Of a DNA stretch of 64,000 bases, positions 35,312-47,646 are shown piece after piece. The notes beneath the pieces were generated by a model. That model searched no databases. It had not been told where the DNA came from and worked only from the letters and a program-made list of their open reading frames with translations. Origin of the DNA: Earliella scabrosa. Its lineage: Eukaryota > Basidiomycota > Agaricomycetes > Polyporales > Polyporaceae. The stretch is from the NCBI GenBank assembly GCA_022605405.1, contig JABYQQ010000012.1:124001-188000 (forward strand). The letters are read 5' to 3'. The translations under genes were made by a program, and so were the position numbers. Numbering within the stretch: position 1 is the first letter of the stretch; each line of letters begins with the position of its first letter.

Positions 35312-38183
35312 ATGGCGGCCCCAACAGGACCCCTCGCGGAGCGAAACGAGATACACAAGTCATGCAAGACCTTGGAATCGGTCGTGAACATCCTCAACGA
35401 TTACTGCGAGGCGGCCAATGCTATCGTGTCGCTGCAGAAGAAGCTGGCGAAAGCTTTGAGGGAGTCCGCGTCCGCGAAATGTGTCTCGGAGATACCAGGT
35501 ATGTACTCGGCCGGCTCGGGCGAGCAGCAAGAATGCATGTTCACGGAACGGGAATAGCGAACGCTCTCAATGCTAGCGCGACTATATTTGAGGCTATGGC
35601 AGAGGTAGACTCCAAGTTTGCGAAGTACGCGGACAAGGAGTGCGACGGGGTGAGCGCGGAGGTGAAGAAATGGTTCAAGAAGCTTGCGGTGAGTTATCAG
35701 CGTATTTCCCGTTCATGTCTTTCCCCCTGACCTGACGTTGCGTAGAAAGAGGAGAGGACCCATGACGAGAAGATAGCTTCCGCGAACCAGAAGATTAAGC
35801 AGGCTGGTCAAATATACGAGCGCAAGGCGAAGAAGAACCCGCGAGATGCTGCGGATGAGCATACTCGGTATATGAACCTGCTGAGCACCCTCGGTCCGGA
35901 GGTCAATAGGGAGAAATAGTGCGTCTCTGACCCTGTTGCATCTGTCTCTTATTCATGATCCATCAGCAACCATGCGCTCCTAGTTACGCAGAAGCACACA
36001 TCGACCATGTATAACCTGGCAGCGAGCTTCTCACGCGTCGCAGATGCCGAATGGATGCGCGGTTGCGAAAGCGTCCGACGCTTCTCTCCTACAGTCGGTC
36101 AGCTGGGACAGTGGAGAGCGCTATGCGAAGGAGGTTGGGCAGGCGCGGTGCCCCCTGATCTACCTGACGTGAGTGGGATGGACAAGTCTGACACGGCTTC
36201 ACAAGCGCCTGGGACCAATGACCAGGAATCTGCGACTACTTCCGAGGGTATACGGGAGCTCACCGTGACGCCGTTGGAGAAACCCGCGCCAGAATACACA
36301 TCGCGGAATGCCTCGGAGCAAGAGTCTACCTCGCGTGCGGTCACGCCCTCCGGACATCCTCCTCCTCAGTACTTTCCTCCAACCCCTGCTGTGGAACAAC
36401 AACAACCACCTCCCCCCGCGGAGCGTCCACGTCCACTTCCAGAGCCCGCGCAGCAGCCAGAAGAGCCCAAGCCCACGCCCACACCGTCTTCTGACGACCG
36501 TTCCGCGACTCTCGCTGCGTTTCCTGCACCACCGACTCATTTCCCCATTCCTCGTGCGGGTGGAAGTAGATTCAATTCGGCTGCCGCACCTCCTCCACCG
36601 AACCTCCTTGCAGAGCCAGCTCCTAACGAGTCTCAAGATCCTAATGGTCCCACTCCTTTCCCGCGTCTCACAGAATCTCCGATCCCGGACAGTGCTATCA
36701 GCACGCCCGCCCTGACGGAGGACACTCGCTCTCCTCCTGCTTCTCGTAATGAGCCATTCACGCCGCCAGCGCCTACAGCAGGGGGTGACCAACACGACCT
36801 CAAGGTCGACACTGCAACTTCTGCTTATAGCAATGATCGTCCTCCCCCATCGTCATATTCTCAGACGAGTCAATCGTCATCACAGTCTCATCCGTCTCCA
36901 TTCACCAAGCGCATCAGCCTAGATACAGAGAAGGACACGTCGTCGGGACCGACCGACCGCGTAGCCGCCCCATCACCCAGTGTGCCCTCCTCGTATCGCA
37001 GAGGCGACTACATGGACGACACCGAGTTTGGCGTGCGCCGGAGCTCCGAATCGACCAGGCCTCGTGCTGCTGAGCCTTCGCTCGGACGAATAGTGGAACG
37101 TAACGACACGGGCAAGAGCAACGGCAGCATGGTTGCTGCTTTGCGTGATCGCTACGCTCGGGTGAGTGGTGTTCGACTCGCATGGATATATGAATTATCT
37201 GACCGTTGACCGCCACACCGCAGCCTGGTCCATCTTCTCCGCCACCCAAATCGCCCCCACCTCGGGAACTGCCTAAGCTGCCTACAAGCGTTTCGAATCT
37301 TGCTAACCGTTACGAGCCTGCGAGTGGAATGACCAACGTGTCCAGGCAACAGACGGGCTCACCGACGCGGGAGAGGAACCGTCCATCTATGGAATACTCT
37401 CGTATGCCGGAGGCAATGTCGACCACGGCGGCCACCCCTACGGCTTCAAGGTATTCCGCAGCATCTCAAGGACTGTCTCCGGAAGAGATCGCAGTGCGTC
37501 GACAACGCATTGAAGAGCTGGAAGAACTCGAGTTGCGGGAGCGCGAGCACGAGCTGCGCATGAAGGAGCGCGAGATTGAACAGCGAGCACGCGAACTTGA
37601 AAGGGAACGCTTCCAACTCCTGACCGCTCGTGGGGGACGAACTGATGGCTATGTCAACGACGGTACTCGCGCGACGGGAGGACCCCGCCTATCTACCACG
37701 GAACGTCCAAACCTCAACAACTTGCAGTCCAGGTACCCCTCGTCGTACTCCCAGAGTGCGACTCATCTCGTGCCACCTTCCTCCTCAACTTCATCTCAGG
37801 CGCCCTCGCGGCAGCCGTCTAGTCAACCATCGTCTCCAGCCTCCCAACCTGCGGATCATGCTCCTTACTGTGGCTGTGAGGTTTGCTCAGCGTCGAAGTA
37901 CAAGAGCCGCGATTCGGCAGCATCTCCACGTCATCCTGTTGAACCCCCTATCCAGCTACGCCCGGAGAAGCCGAAGGGAGGGTGGATCAGGCGGCTCAGC
38001 ATGCCGGTGATGGGCAATGCGTTCTCATTGGATTCGAAGAAGAACGGGAGCCCTGTTGGGATAGCAGGAGGAACAGGCTATCGCAATAGCATGGCCTACG
38101 TGGAGGAAGATGGCCGGCTGCAGACGGACATTACGGGCGGCATCCGGAACAGAAGCACGACGAACCTTGCGAGGAGGTCATAG
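35312..38183 (+). CDS. BAR/IMD-like membrane-shaping protein with disordered Pro/Ser-rich tail
   Basis: Five exons: 35312-35498, 35558-35688, 35746-35918, 35967-37161 and 37224-38183. The first about 235 residues are an all-helical, heptad-rich region typical of a BAR/IMD-type bundle: HKSCKTLESVVNILNDYCEA, VDSKFAKYADKECDGVSAEV, WFKKLAKEERTHDEKIASA, KIKQAGQIYERKAKKN and the conserved-looking end WMRGCESVRRFSPTVGQLGQW. A Pro/Ser/Thr-rich disordered region of about 350 residues follows. Then comes a strong coiled coil rich in RE/LE pairs (RQRIEELEELELREREHELR on), another Ser-rich stretch, and a Cys cluster PYCGCEVCSASKYK before a basic patch GWIRRLSMP. It would act at membranes or cortical actin. 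An IVY1/I-BAR-like identity is possible but not proven; another helical scaffold protein is the alternative. Confidence 0.75.
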
Positions 38184-40571
38184 TTCGCCTTCTTGGACGA
38201 CGTACGTACATTTTGCTCTTGCTCTCGAACTACTTCTCGATGGCGTATACCTATTTGCGTGTTCCGGCACGTTTTATCTTGATACCACCGCACGATATGA
38301 TCTTCCTTTGTTGGAATACTCTCCCCTCCCACTCGACTGTTCTCCATCTACGTGACTTGCATGCTACCATATCTCCTGCGCTGATTGCTCCGTATCTGCT
38401 CCGCTGATCTCCCTCTACCTGAGAGCTGATGCTCGCTTGCTGATCTATACACCCTGTTATGACTTGTCCGCTCACGACCATGACCCCGTATGACCGCTGT
38501 ATGTTTTAGTTGCGACCTAATAGTGTTCTCGTCTGCTGCAATGATAGCTTTGTGTTCATATGCTAGCCTGGCCTCCTCCTGGGGCTCAACACTTGGCGAT
38601 CTTGTTCTCAAGTCTTATGTGAAAGTGAGTAGTGGCTGCGTTGCTGAGGACATGGAGGCTGATGGTATCTTCATCTGTGTCGTTAAACGTCGCCCAGGCT
38701 CGTGAACGTGGATGCGCGACTTCTTCAGCACGCCCCAGGTGAAGGCGGGCCTAGACACTGAGCCGTCTGCTCCTTGACTATATCTGCACATATGCGATAT
38801 CGAGACCCAAGTTTATACGGTGATCGATGGCATCATGGGTTTCCAGCGGGACATGATGAGTCCGTTTCACGCGAGTTGCACGGATTAGGGAGGCGTTGGA
38901 CGATGAGTGCGTTTGTATCGTCTATGAGTACTCGATGATATGCTGACTGGTCGTGACTATGGTGCTAGAACCACAGGGTCGAGGGTCGAGGGTCGAGGGC
39001 TACCCTGTGCTATATGCTTGTACATAGATCCAAGCCACCCCGAGGGTGGAGATGACGAACGCAAGACGCGCAGTGGACATCCGGGCTGGCCTGGAATGGC
39101 AAACTCGGGCTGCAGATCATGACCGTGTAAGGCTACCTCTCACCTCATCATACCATGTGCAGCATCATGATTCACTTAGTCACCACTGGAGAAGGGCAGG
39201 GTGGACTAAAGGTACTGTAACTTACGTATCCTGTTCGCTCTGCGTACAGCTCACGATGTGCCGAGCCATGGCTTCTGGTTCATTCTGCAGGTGATCGTGA
39301 TGCGGACACAATCCCTTTCGGAGTGATGTGTGGCAGTGTGTGGCTGAAACTAGGACACGCCGCGCGCTGACTCTGAGAGGTATGATATCATGAGCACATC
39401 GTCCGTTTCAACGCAAACTTGCGTGTAAGTCAGAATGGAAGCAACTTCTACCTCATGAGCGGTGTTGTAAAATGGTGGCGGGAGCGTCTAGTTGAGTTAA
39501 GGGTCTAGACCCTAGATCCTGCCAAGCCCCAACACCGCGGCTCCACTGACCTACGCTCGAATGACACGGACAATTCTGATTGAAGGGTCAACGGGAAGGG
39601 GTGAGAAGCGGTCGCCAGTCGCGGTGCGGGGTAGCTATATCCCTCCGCAGAGCGCAGCTGATGGATACTGATATTGGTTAACTCAACTCTAAACGACGAC
39701 GGTTGCCTTATCGGGACACAGAGAGAGAGTCGCGATGGTACCTTGATCCAAGCCGAGAACGTGTCCTACACAGATATGTACTTATGCTTTGCTGCACTCA
39801 CTTCATTCGTCTGCATCTTCACGCACTGATGATTCAGCGTTAGTCACCTACATTTCGAACGGCGAAACCGTATGCCGTGCCAGTTCAGGCCTCGAAACTC
39901 AAGCGAACAGTTGCCTTGGCCACGTCACCAAAGCCGTTGTTGCCCCCTGGTACTTATCATTCTCCGTGTAGTGCTCGTGGCCGCCTTGTGGCCGCCGAGA
40001 AGTCCCAGAAGCTGCCGAACTGCAAGGCTCGTTGGGATCCATCACATGATGGAACTGCTGCGCCTCCTTCAATTCTATCTGCTTCACTTCCTCCGCTGTG
40101 ACATGAGTAAATCCAGCTTTCCCATGGACATACGTCGCCGTCAACCAGTGTGGCCATGGGCTGGGGCTTCAGTTCATTCTTCATCTGACATTTTCTACTA
40201 CAGAAATGCAATCAGAGTGAGCAAATAAGTTGGCGAGAGCATGCCATCAAAAGACGAAATTGACTGCCAAGCCTGACGACTCGCTAGTGCCCTAGGGCAA
40301 TCGCGAGCTCGACGACGGAGGCTCAAATCTCGATCATTACCTCCTCCGGTATCTTTCCCGATTTTGCCGCAAGTACGTGCGACGCCCTGATGTTGATTCC
40401 ACAGCTCCTGGGGAAGCCCGGAAAGGGCTTCGAAGTTCGCAGGGTCGGATCCTCCCACTCCATCAATTTTTGTTCGAGAGGCGTCATCCCAGCATCAGCC
40501 CCGCGCCCTCTGTGCGCCGCATTTAATCGCCATGCCCCGGAACCGACAGGCCCTTTCCCCCGCTGCTTCCC
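38184..40571. other. Intergenic, 2.4 kb, nothing recognised
   Basis: The longest stretch here without a supported gene except 47.6-50.4 kb. Short frames on both strands do not splice into any family. It holds one small tandem repeat at 38976-38999. Confidence 0.5.
38976..38999. repeat. Heptanucleotide tandem repeat
   Basis: Three perfect copies of GGGTCGA followed by a partial fourth, in an intergenic stretch. Confidence 0.75.
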
Positions 40572-42971
40572 ATGGCTCTCATACTCTTCCCCCGTGCGGG
40601 CGATAGCGTGGACCCGAGCGTCGTCCAGGCTGGCACGGACCAGGGCGCGCTCGAGGGTGCTCTTCTGGCGTATCCGAGTCTGGGGGCAACATTCGGAGCG
40701 TACCTCATGGGCACATTCTTCGGTCTCATGTACGTCATTTCCTGTGCGATCTCCGTTATCCAGCACCGCACTGACGTCTCCCAGGTTGTATGGCTTCAGC
40801 GTACACCAGACGTACAGATATGTGCGGCTGTTCCCTAATGACACTCTTTTCATCAGATCGCTGGTGAGTGCCTCGCGCTGCACAATTGGCTGATCTCTTA
40901 CTGAACGCCACCGTCGGTCTCCCCTCGTCCCTCATCCACCCCCGCGACCAGGTTGGAGCTGTTATGTGAGTTTGTGCGGTGCTTAGGGGCAACTTATCTG
41001 AACTTGACCGCGTCAAACGCAGGTCGCTCGAGACCGTACATGCGATTTTCACGATGCATACCTGGTACGCATGGTGCTTCAGCAGGATATGCTATCGCGT
41101 GTCTTACTTTTGCGACCCCTTCATTAAGCTACCACTACCTCACGGCAAATTATAATAACCCCGTCGTCCTGAACCTAGGAGTATGGTGAGACCATACACG
41201 TGCACTGCGACTTGCCCTGAATTGCTCACGAGATGAACGAATAGGTCCATCAATGTGAGTCTGGCACACTCGTTGCCCGAAGCTTATGTCTGATCCACGG
41301 TCCAAGTACATTCCGATCATCATAGTAGGTTCTCATCTTCTCGCTCGTCACACCATGACATTCATGGAATGAATACGTAGGCGGTCAACATGATGCTTTC
41401 GCAATTGTGAGTATGCTATATGATCGCTTTCCTCTGTCGATCTGTACTCACAAAAGCCAGATTCTTCGCCCGTCGCGTTTGGTTGAGTAAGTTCCCGCCT
41501 CATCCCGGTGTCGGTAATATTCTGAGTCTTGCAGTGGGGAAGGTCTACCGCATCATCGTTGCCGTCGCTGTATGTAGCTCCGGTTCTACCTCCAGCGCAT
41601 CTACTCACCACACTCGTACGTGTAGCTGCTATGGTTCGGGGTCGAGATTGGTCAGTCGCCACTTCACGCCGCGCGGAGCTGTTTGCACTTACATAGGATT
41701 TTATACAAATCAGGGTTCTCAATTGGTGAGGATATCGATGACCTTGAAGGAGTGTATTACTGACCACCGCCACTCAGCTGCCGTCCTGAAAGTGTAGGCT
41801 GCAGCTTCTTCGTCTCCCAGAGAGTCTACTGAGTCGCCCGTAGGATTGCTGTCTCCGACTTCCATGCCGTGAGCAAGGTCAACGTGAGTCTATGCCCTAT
41901 TGTTGTGCGGTTAATGGGCACTCACGCCTATGCAGCACCTGCTCGCCGCGACCTTCGGCGCCGCCTTCATTGGCGATTCGCTACTTACAGGCTCGCTCAT
42001 CGCGGTACTTCGACGCAACCGCAATTCAGAATATCGACAGTACGTGTGACGATAGCTCTGAGTCTGTGCGGATGTACTGATAGAAATCGCAGGGACGAGT
42101 CACCCTTTGACACGATGCTTATGTATATGATCAACACAGGTACGTGGACACGTTCGGAAGCCCGCTTTCTCGGGATGCTGATTCGCACTCCGCATAGGAC
42201 TGTTGCACGCGTATGAATCAGCACACATTCTGTCTGCGATGGCTCTGAGCTGACAAATGAACGGTGCACTCTATCAGCATCTTGAACGCTCTCTCATTCG
42301 TCATTGTGAGTCCTAGGTCAGGACATGACTCGAGCTGGACTGTGGAGCTCACGCTGCATGGATTCTAGGTTCTCGCTCTTCCGGACGACCTCGTCCATGG
42401 AAGTATCAGCATCATCACGACAAGACGTACGCACCTCCATGTCCTTGGTTGTCACTGCCTTTGCTGACCATCATCCAGTGTATGGGAACACGTTGCTCGC
42501 TGTGTACGTATCAAAGCGTTTGCCCCCCTCCCTTTGACAGCAACCTCACCTTCGTATTCTGCAGCCTCAATTCACGAAAGTTCAATGTGATCACTCGCGG
42601 GATCGAAGCCATCGAAGGGGAGGCCGTCGGTATGAACCAGATCATCGCGCGCGCAAACCGTCTTGCGAAACAGGAACGGTGGAACGTCCCGGAGGTACGT
42701 CTGCGCCCACGTTATCTCGTGCGCGTCCGTACTACACTGTTCCGACGATGGTCGCTCACTCTCTTCCCCCATCTTCCCCCTATCGTGTCATATATCTTTC
42801 GCTACTCGTTAGGTCCCTGAGCCATCACCGCCCGTTATCAAGGTTCAGGTGACGACCGAGATGGGAGACGACGGTCACAAGTACGAGAAGAGCCTGCGCG
42901 AGCCTGAGCCGTCGCGGAGGGGCACTCGCGCGAGTGCGCGGTCGATGCTGAACTTCATTACGATCGACTGA
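40572..42971 (+). CDS. DUF6534-family membrane protein, tandem copy 1
   Basis: Start MALILFPRAGDS. Segments in order: LGATFGAYLMGTFFGLM (TM1), LYGFSVHQTYRYVRLFPND, VGAVM, LETVHAIFTMHTC (TM2), YHYLTANYNNPVVLNLGVW, WSIN (10-nt exon 41245-41254), YIPIII (18-nt exon 41307-41324), AVNMMLSQ (26-nt exon 41382-41407), FFARRVWL, GKVYRIIVAVA, LLWFGVEIG, FYTNQGSQL, AVSDFHAVSKVN, HLLAATFGAAFIGDSLLTGS, LIAVLRRNRN, DESPFDTMLMYMINTGLLHA, ILNALSFVI, VYGNTLLAV, LNSRKFNVITRG, NQIIARANRLAKQERWNVPE. The tail VPEPSPPVIKVQVTTEM... ends FITID, TGA 42969-42971. About 18 exons in 2.4 kb. Closest relative is the next gene downstream; the two share exon sizes and the ARANR.A.QERWNVP tail, so they are a recent tandem pair. 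Function unknown. Confidence 0.9.
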
Positions 42972-43073
42972 ATATTGTTTCTGTAGAGTCCTGGAAGACT
43001 ATGTTGTACGATAGCATTATACTTATCCTTCGTTCGGATGTAGAACGTCCTTCCGTTCATTCGACATCCTCAG

Positions 43074-43352
43074 GCGTGTGTGGCATGGAGAACCCTGGGC
43101 GCTCCGCGTGAACCCGGAGGCGCCCGGGAAGCTCGAGCATCGAACTTTGAACGTTGTCCTCTACGACCACGGCGCGCTGCAGGTAACCGGTCTGAGTATC
43201 ATGGAATTGCTAGTATCATGGTCGAGATGCTTAGTGACTCTTCTGGATGATGAACACCGGCCTCATCATGGCGATACTAATCTCCGTCCGAGTCCGTTCA
43301 GATTGAGTTCGCACTGGGAAAGAACGGTAGAGCGGTACGTGTACCGGTGTAG
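43074..43352 (+). pseudogene. Coding-like remnant of an unrecognised gene
   Basis: Two splice-bounded pieces read as protein. The first is RVWHGEPWALRVNPEAPG then KLEHRTLNVVLYDHGALQ (43074 to about 43182). The second is IEFALGKNGRAVRVPV, ending TAG 43350-43352. The wording resembles the C-terminal beta-rich end of some fungal hydrolases, but no family is claimed. No start or upstream exon was found between here and the DUF6534 gene, so it looks like a 3' fragment left by rearrangement between the tandem DUF6534 copies. Confidence 0.35.
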
Positions 43353-43897
43353 TCTTGGTATGAATAGTGGCGGAGCGTGTACCGCTCTCTAATCTTCCAT
43401 GCAACTCACCGGATGCCTTGCAGGAATAGCCGCCACATGCGGTGTCCGTGGACCAGGTATGTCTTCAGCCCATCGCCTGACATCGCCATTCACCTGCATA
43501 ACGTCCCATTGCAAGTGGCCGACAGCTGTACGAACAATGCGCAGATGCTGCGCGAGACAGGCTTCGGGCTTTCGCTGCCTGTATGAACAGTGCTGAGACG
43601 TGGAATGTTGTGTTTGGCGCCTTCGATCATGTTCATCTGCCAGATTTAGCGGAGAAGTTGGTCGTCCCCTGGCACAGGTGAGCGAATGGTGAGTCGCATA
43701 CGGTAAGCTCATGGCTCAGAATGTACTCACGGGATGTTTTGCCCCTCCCGAACAGCGCCCCGCCCGTTCACCGGGGGCTCGTCACGACTGCATCAGAGGT
43801 CGGCGAACGTCGTGCGGCGCTTGAAAGCACATATCTTTGGCACGGTGGGGCGACGGATGGGTGCTCCCTTCATCCTCTCCCTTCACACACTCTCTCA
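43353..43897. other. Intergenic, possible further remnant
   Basis: A short frame near 43590-43680 (SAETWNVVFGAFDHVHLPDL) also reads like protein but is isolated. The rest is presumably the promoter of the next gene. Confidence 0.3.
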
Positions 43898-46208
43898 ATG
43901 TCCATAGCGACAGTTGCCCCGGGAAGTGCCCCCGTACCCGTAGCGACTCTAGCCAGCGCTACCATACTCACCAATATTGGTTCAATTCCTACCTCAACTC
44001 CACTTCCGGCTAGCCCTATCGCACCACTGACCCAACATGAGCTGGCTACAAAGTTGGAACAATCTCTCGGTGCGTATCTCATTGGGACATACTTTGGTGT
44101 ACTGTGAGTGGCACCGCCGAGTTCTGCATATGCCCTCTCTCAAACGACCCTCGACGTTCCAGTCTATACGGGCTCGGAGTACATCAGACGTACCGGTACT
44201 TCCGCTTGTTTCCCACCGACACTAAGCTCATTCGTACTTCGGTCAGTTGCCACCCAACCATCCTTAGTACTGTCACTGATCAAATCCCGGTAGGTTATAG
44301 CTGTAATGTGAGCATGCTCTGGAGCTGTGGGGTCGGCATAGGATTAATCGGGAACCCCTAGGCTTCTCCAGACGATTCATACAGTCTTTACCATTCATAC
44401 CTGGTGAGTCCTAGCACACCCCGTCGCCCTGTCAACAAGACTGACTTCGAGAAAAATGGCAGCTATCACTATTTTGTCAGTCATTTCGGCAATGGGCGTT
44501 TCCTGACTTTCGGCGTTTGGTAAGGTTATGTGGCCTTCGTGTATGGTGTTGCATCCACTAACTAACTATTCAGGTCCCTGAATGTGAGTAATTTGGATGA
44601 AGGATATCATCCGCCGTGCTAACCCTAGCTACGAATCCCGATCCAGTGGATCCCACTCGTCATGGTGCGTCCATGAACTTCTCGCTCAACGTAGATAGTC
44701 CAGCTCATCGTCAACTTTGGGTCGGTATTTAGGCGGTCACCATGTTTGTGTCTCAAATGTGAGGAACGGCGCACGATGAGCGTTCATACGTCCGCTGAAA
44801 TACGCCCTCAGCTTCTTCGCTAGACGCGTGTCTTTGAGTGAGTAGACAATTCGTTGACTCTAGTATGACGTTGATACTGACTATGCCCAGTCGGCTCACC
44901 TTATCGGTGGATTACTTTCGTTGCCGTGAGTCGAGTCAGTATTGGTGCAAGCCTCTATTGGACTGACTGCGGTGACAATCTAGATGTTCTTCTTCGTCGT
45001 GGAGATAGGTGTGTCCCCTACAGGGATCCAATATCCAGGTTATGTTCCGTCTCATACCCGTGGTGCCGTCTAGGATTTGCGATTGCTACAGTCTATCAGG
45101 CGTAGGTACTCCGATCCCTGACCCACTGAGCTAAGACATGTGCTGATGATCCTTCGGTAGTCAGCAGCATGCGGATGGCTTCTGGAATCTCGATGTCGTC
45201 AATGTGAGTACCAGGTTGTGCGCCTGACAGAGTCGACATATTGATCAAGGCTGCTTTCAGCACTTTCTCACCGCGATATTTGGCTCAGCGGCAATCGGAG
45301 ACACGCTGCTGACGGGATCGCTCATCATCGTTCTGCGTCGTAGCCGTAGAGTGGACGTCAGACGGTGCGTTCGTGTGGTTGGAGGACAGAAAGCCCGACA
45401 CGGACTCTCAAGCTGACAATAGCTACGACCGATAGGACAGAATCGGTGCTCCACGTGGCTGGGGTGTACATCATCAACACAGGTTCGTCTCACCATGTTG
45501 TCATGGGTTGTCTGCACTAACGGAGATACCGGTAGGCTTGTTGCACGAGTGGGTGGACTGTCTCGCGAGCACGTCAAAGACTCGCCAGTACTGACCGGGC
45601 ACGGCGGTTCCTAGCATTCTGAATGTGACTTCCTTGGTTCTCGTAAGTAAAATCGGTTACTACGTGATAGGGTGGGGCGACTGAGGCGGTATTCACAAGG
45701 CAATAATTTTCTCACATGAGCTCATACATGCAAGCATCGGCAATGTTACCACGAGACGTATGCACCTTTGCTGTTCGTGAAGATCGCGATCCTGACTTTG
45801 ATTTCCTGTACTCGCCAGTGTACGCCAATACACTGCTTGCTGTGTGAGTGCCAATCCTCGCAATGCGATGTGGTGTGCTCACGATTGGTATGCTGCCCCG
45901 ATGCACAGGCTGAACACTCGGAAGCTCTCGACCACTCGCGACATCGAGGTTTTCAATGGCGGGGACGGCATGAACGTCATCGCGCGCGCCAACCGCCAGG
46001 CAGCACAAGAGCGGTGGAATGTCCCGCAGGTTCGTTTTGGCACGTACTTGGACCCATGAGCTCTGTCTGAATCACTGCTACGTACGAATAGGTCGCCGAC
46101 AACGCGCCGTCGGCGATTCATATAGCCGTCATGACAGAGATGGCTTCAGACAAGGCGATGACAGAGAAGGAGATGGCAGGTTCCAAGGACTACAAAGACT
46201 CAGTGTAA
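43898..46208 (+). CDS. DUF6534-family membrane protein, tandem copy 2
   Basis: Start MSIATVAPGSAPVPV with an extended Pro/Thr/Ala-rich head of about 50 residues not found in copy 1. Segments: LEQSLGAYLIGTYFGVL, LYGLGVHQTYRYFRLFPTD, VIAVM, LLQTIHTVFTIHTC, YHYFVSHFGNGRFLTFGVW, WSLN (10-nt exon 44574-44583), WIPLVM (18 nt), AVTMFVSQ (26 nt), FFARRVSL, GSPYRWITFVA, MFFFVVEI, FAIATVYQ, HADGFWNLDVVN, HFLTAIFGSAAIGDTLLTGS, LIIVLRRSRR, TDRTESVLHVAGVYIINTGL, LNTRKLSTTRDIEVFNGGDG, NVIARANRQAAQERWNVPQ. The tail IHIAVMTEM... ends YKDSV, TAA 46206-46208. The exon pattern mirrors the gene just upstream. The join around 45165-45205 is not fully resolved. Function unknown; receptor- or sensor-like topology. 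Confidence 0.86.
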
Positions 46209-46614
46209 CCTATTAGATATAGTACTAGTGTCACCTTGTACTTGTGTAAAGCGTTGTTTCTGGGTATCATGGTATGTATTGCAAGATGAACGAAGCAAGC
46301 TTGAGGACGTTGACCGATGGGCGCTCAGAAATGCGCCGCCGGAACATGTGCGCGCGCACTCATCTTTGTCTCGGATACCACCATCTACGCACCATAGCAT
46401 TCAGCTGGACAACGCGTAGAATACGCCCAGGCATAATGCCCTGTTTTCCTTGATCACACTCTTTTCGGTGATCCATCAGCCGCAGCACGCCCGCTCGCCC
46501 GTCAACATACCCGCTGCATACTTACCCGTACCTCCAACCAGCTCCGACCGCAAGTTTGGTACTTAAGGCTCACTATCACTCACGACATCAACCATTTGCC
46601 CATCCTCTCTCTTC
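46209..46614. other. Intergenic, nothing recognised
   Basis: About 400 bases with the promoter of the GNAT gene; no further feature is seen. Confidence 0.5.
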
Positions 46615-47646
46615 ATGGCCTCCTCTGAGCCAGCTCAGCCGTATGTCCGCGTCGCCAAACTGGCCGAGTACGCGGAGGCTACCCGGGTGCTCACCCGCGC
46701 GTTCGCGAAGGACCCCGCGATGAACTGGTACGGGAACGTGCGGGAGATGGTCGACGACATCGACAATCCGGGGCCGACCGCGAAGCGGACGATGCGCAAC
46801 CTCCAGTGGTTCCAAGCCGCTATCCTCAGGGCGACGGTTCTCGTACAGGGCGTCGTGACTGTGGCGGTCATCCCACGAGCGGAGCAGCAGGACGGACAGG
46901 AGCAGGGACAGGGCGCGGGGCAGGAGGGTGAGAAGACGGTAGGGGAGGAGGAGATTGTCGGGGTCGCGCTGTGGCTTCCTCCGGGAAAGACGATGGACAT
47001 GGGCCCTATCACCACGGTGCGGAGTGGGCTGCCAAAGGTCATGGTGGGATGGGGTCTCGTAGGCGTAAAGGTACGTCCGCCTAGCGTCCTCATGGGCAGA
47101 GACAATATGTACGTGGAATCTCCAGCGCGTACTCGTTGACTTCACTCCAGCGGTCGAGCGTACTTTGGAGAAGGCGTTCAAGGCGCGTGGACTAGACCGC
47201 AAGGACTCATGGCACCTCCTCGAGATGGTGGTCGACCCTCGACATCAGGGCAAGGGTACGTCCTTTTCTTCGTCCCATCTCTTTCAACGTTCATGCTCCC
47301 CTCGTGCAGGCATTGCGAGCATACTGATGAAAGAGGGCTTTGCTCGTGCATCCCCTAAACCTATCCATCTCGAAGCGACGAAGGCGAGCACTCGCGATAT
47401 CTACGCTCGATTTGGCTTTGAGGTGAGCCTGTTCCTGCTGCTTTGTACACTCCGGCCGATGCCTTGTCTAGGTCGACGAGGAACATCAGTTCGGCGTTGG
47501 GGAAGTGGACAAGTTCGGAGTCAAGGCACGAGGGAAGGACGCGACAGGGTATCCTGAGTGGGTTATGACGAAGGTGAGCGAATTTGTCTGGCGCCTCCAT
47601 GAATTCGTCGTTCAAGCAGTCTCTTTCGTTGCAGTGGACTTCATGA
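46615..47646 (+). CDS. GNAT-family N-acetyltransferase
   Basis: Acetyl-CoA-dependent acyltransferase of the Gcn5-related fold; transfers an acetyl group to a primary amine. It starts MASSEPAQPYVRVAKLAEYA. Seen: VLTRAFAKDPAMNWYGN (the N-terminal substrate-side helices usual in fungal small-molecule GNATs), VVTVAVIP and EIVGVALWLPPGK (strands 2-4), and LLEMVVDPRHQGKG followed by IASILMKEGF after an intron, which is the acetyl-CoA motif A (Q/R-x-x-G-x-G/A) with the intron right inside it. LEATKASTRDIYARFGFE is motif B. A linker rich in Gln/Gly/Glu (about residues 90-120) breaks strands 3 and 4. The last exon adds only WTS after VMTK, giving TGA 47644-47646; this end is inferred from a splice acceptor. 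The substrate is not determined. Confidence 0.85.

Noticed and set aside
40323..40883. 186-codon minus-strand open frame
   Set aside because: It lies opposite the first exons of the well-supported DUF6534 gene at 40572 and has no domain; a shadow.
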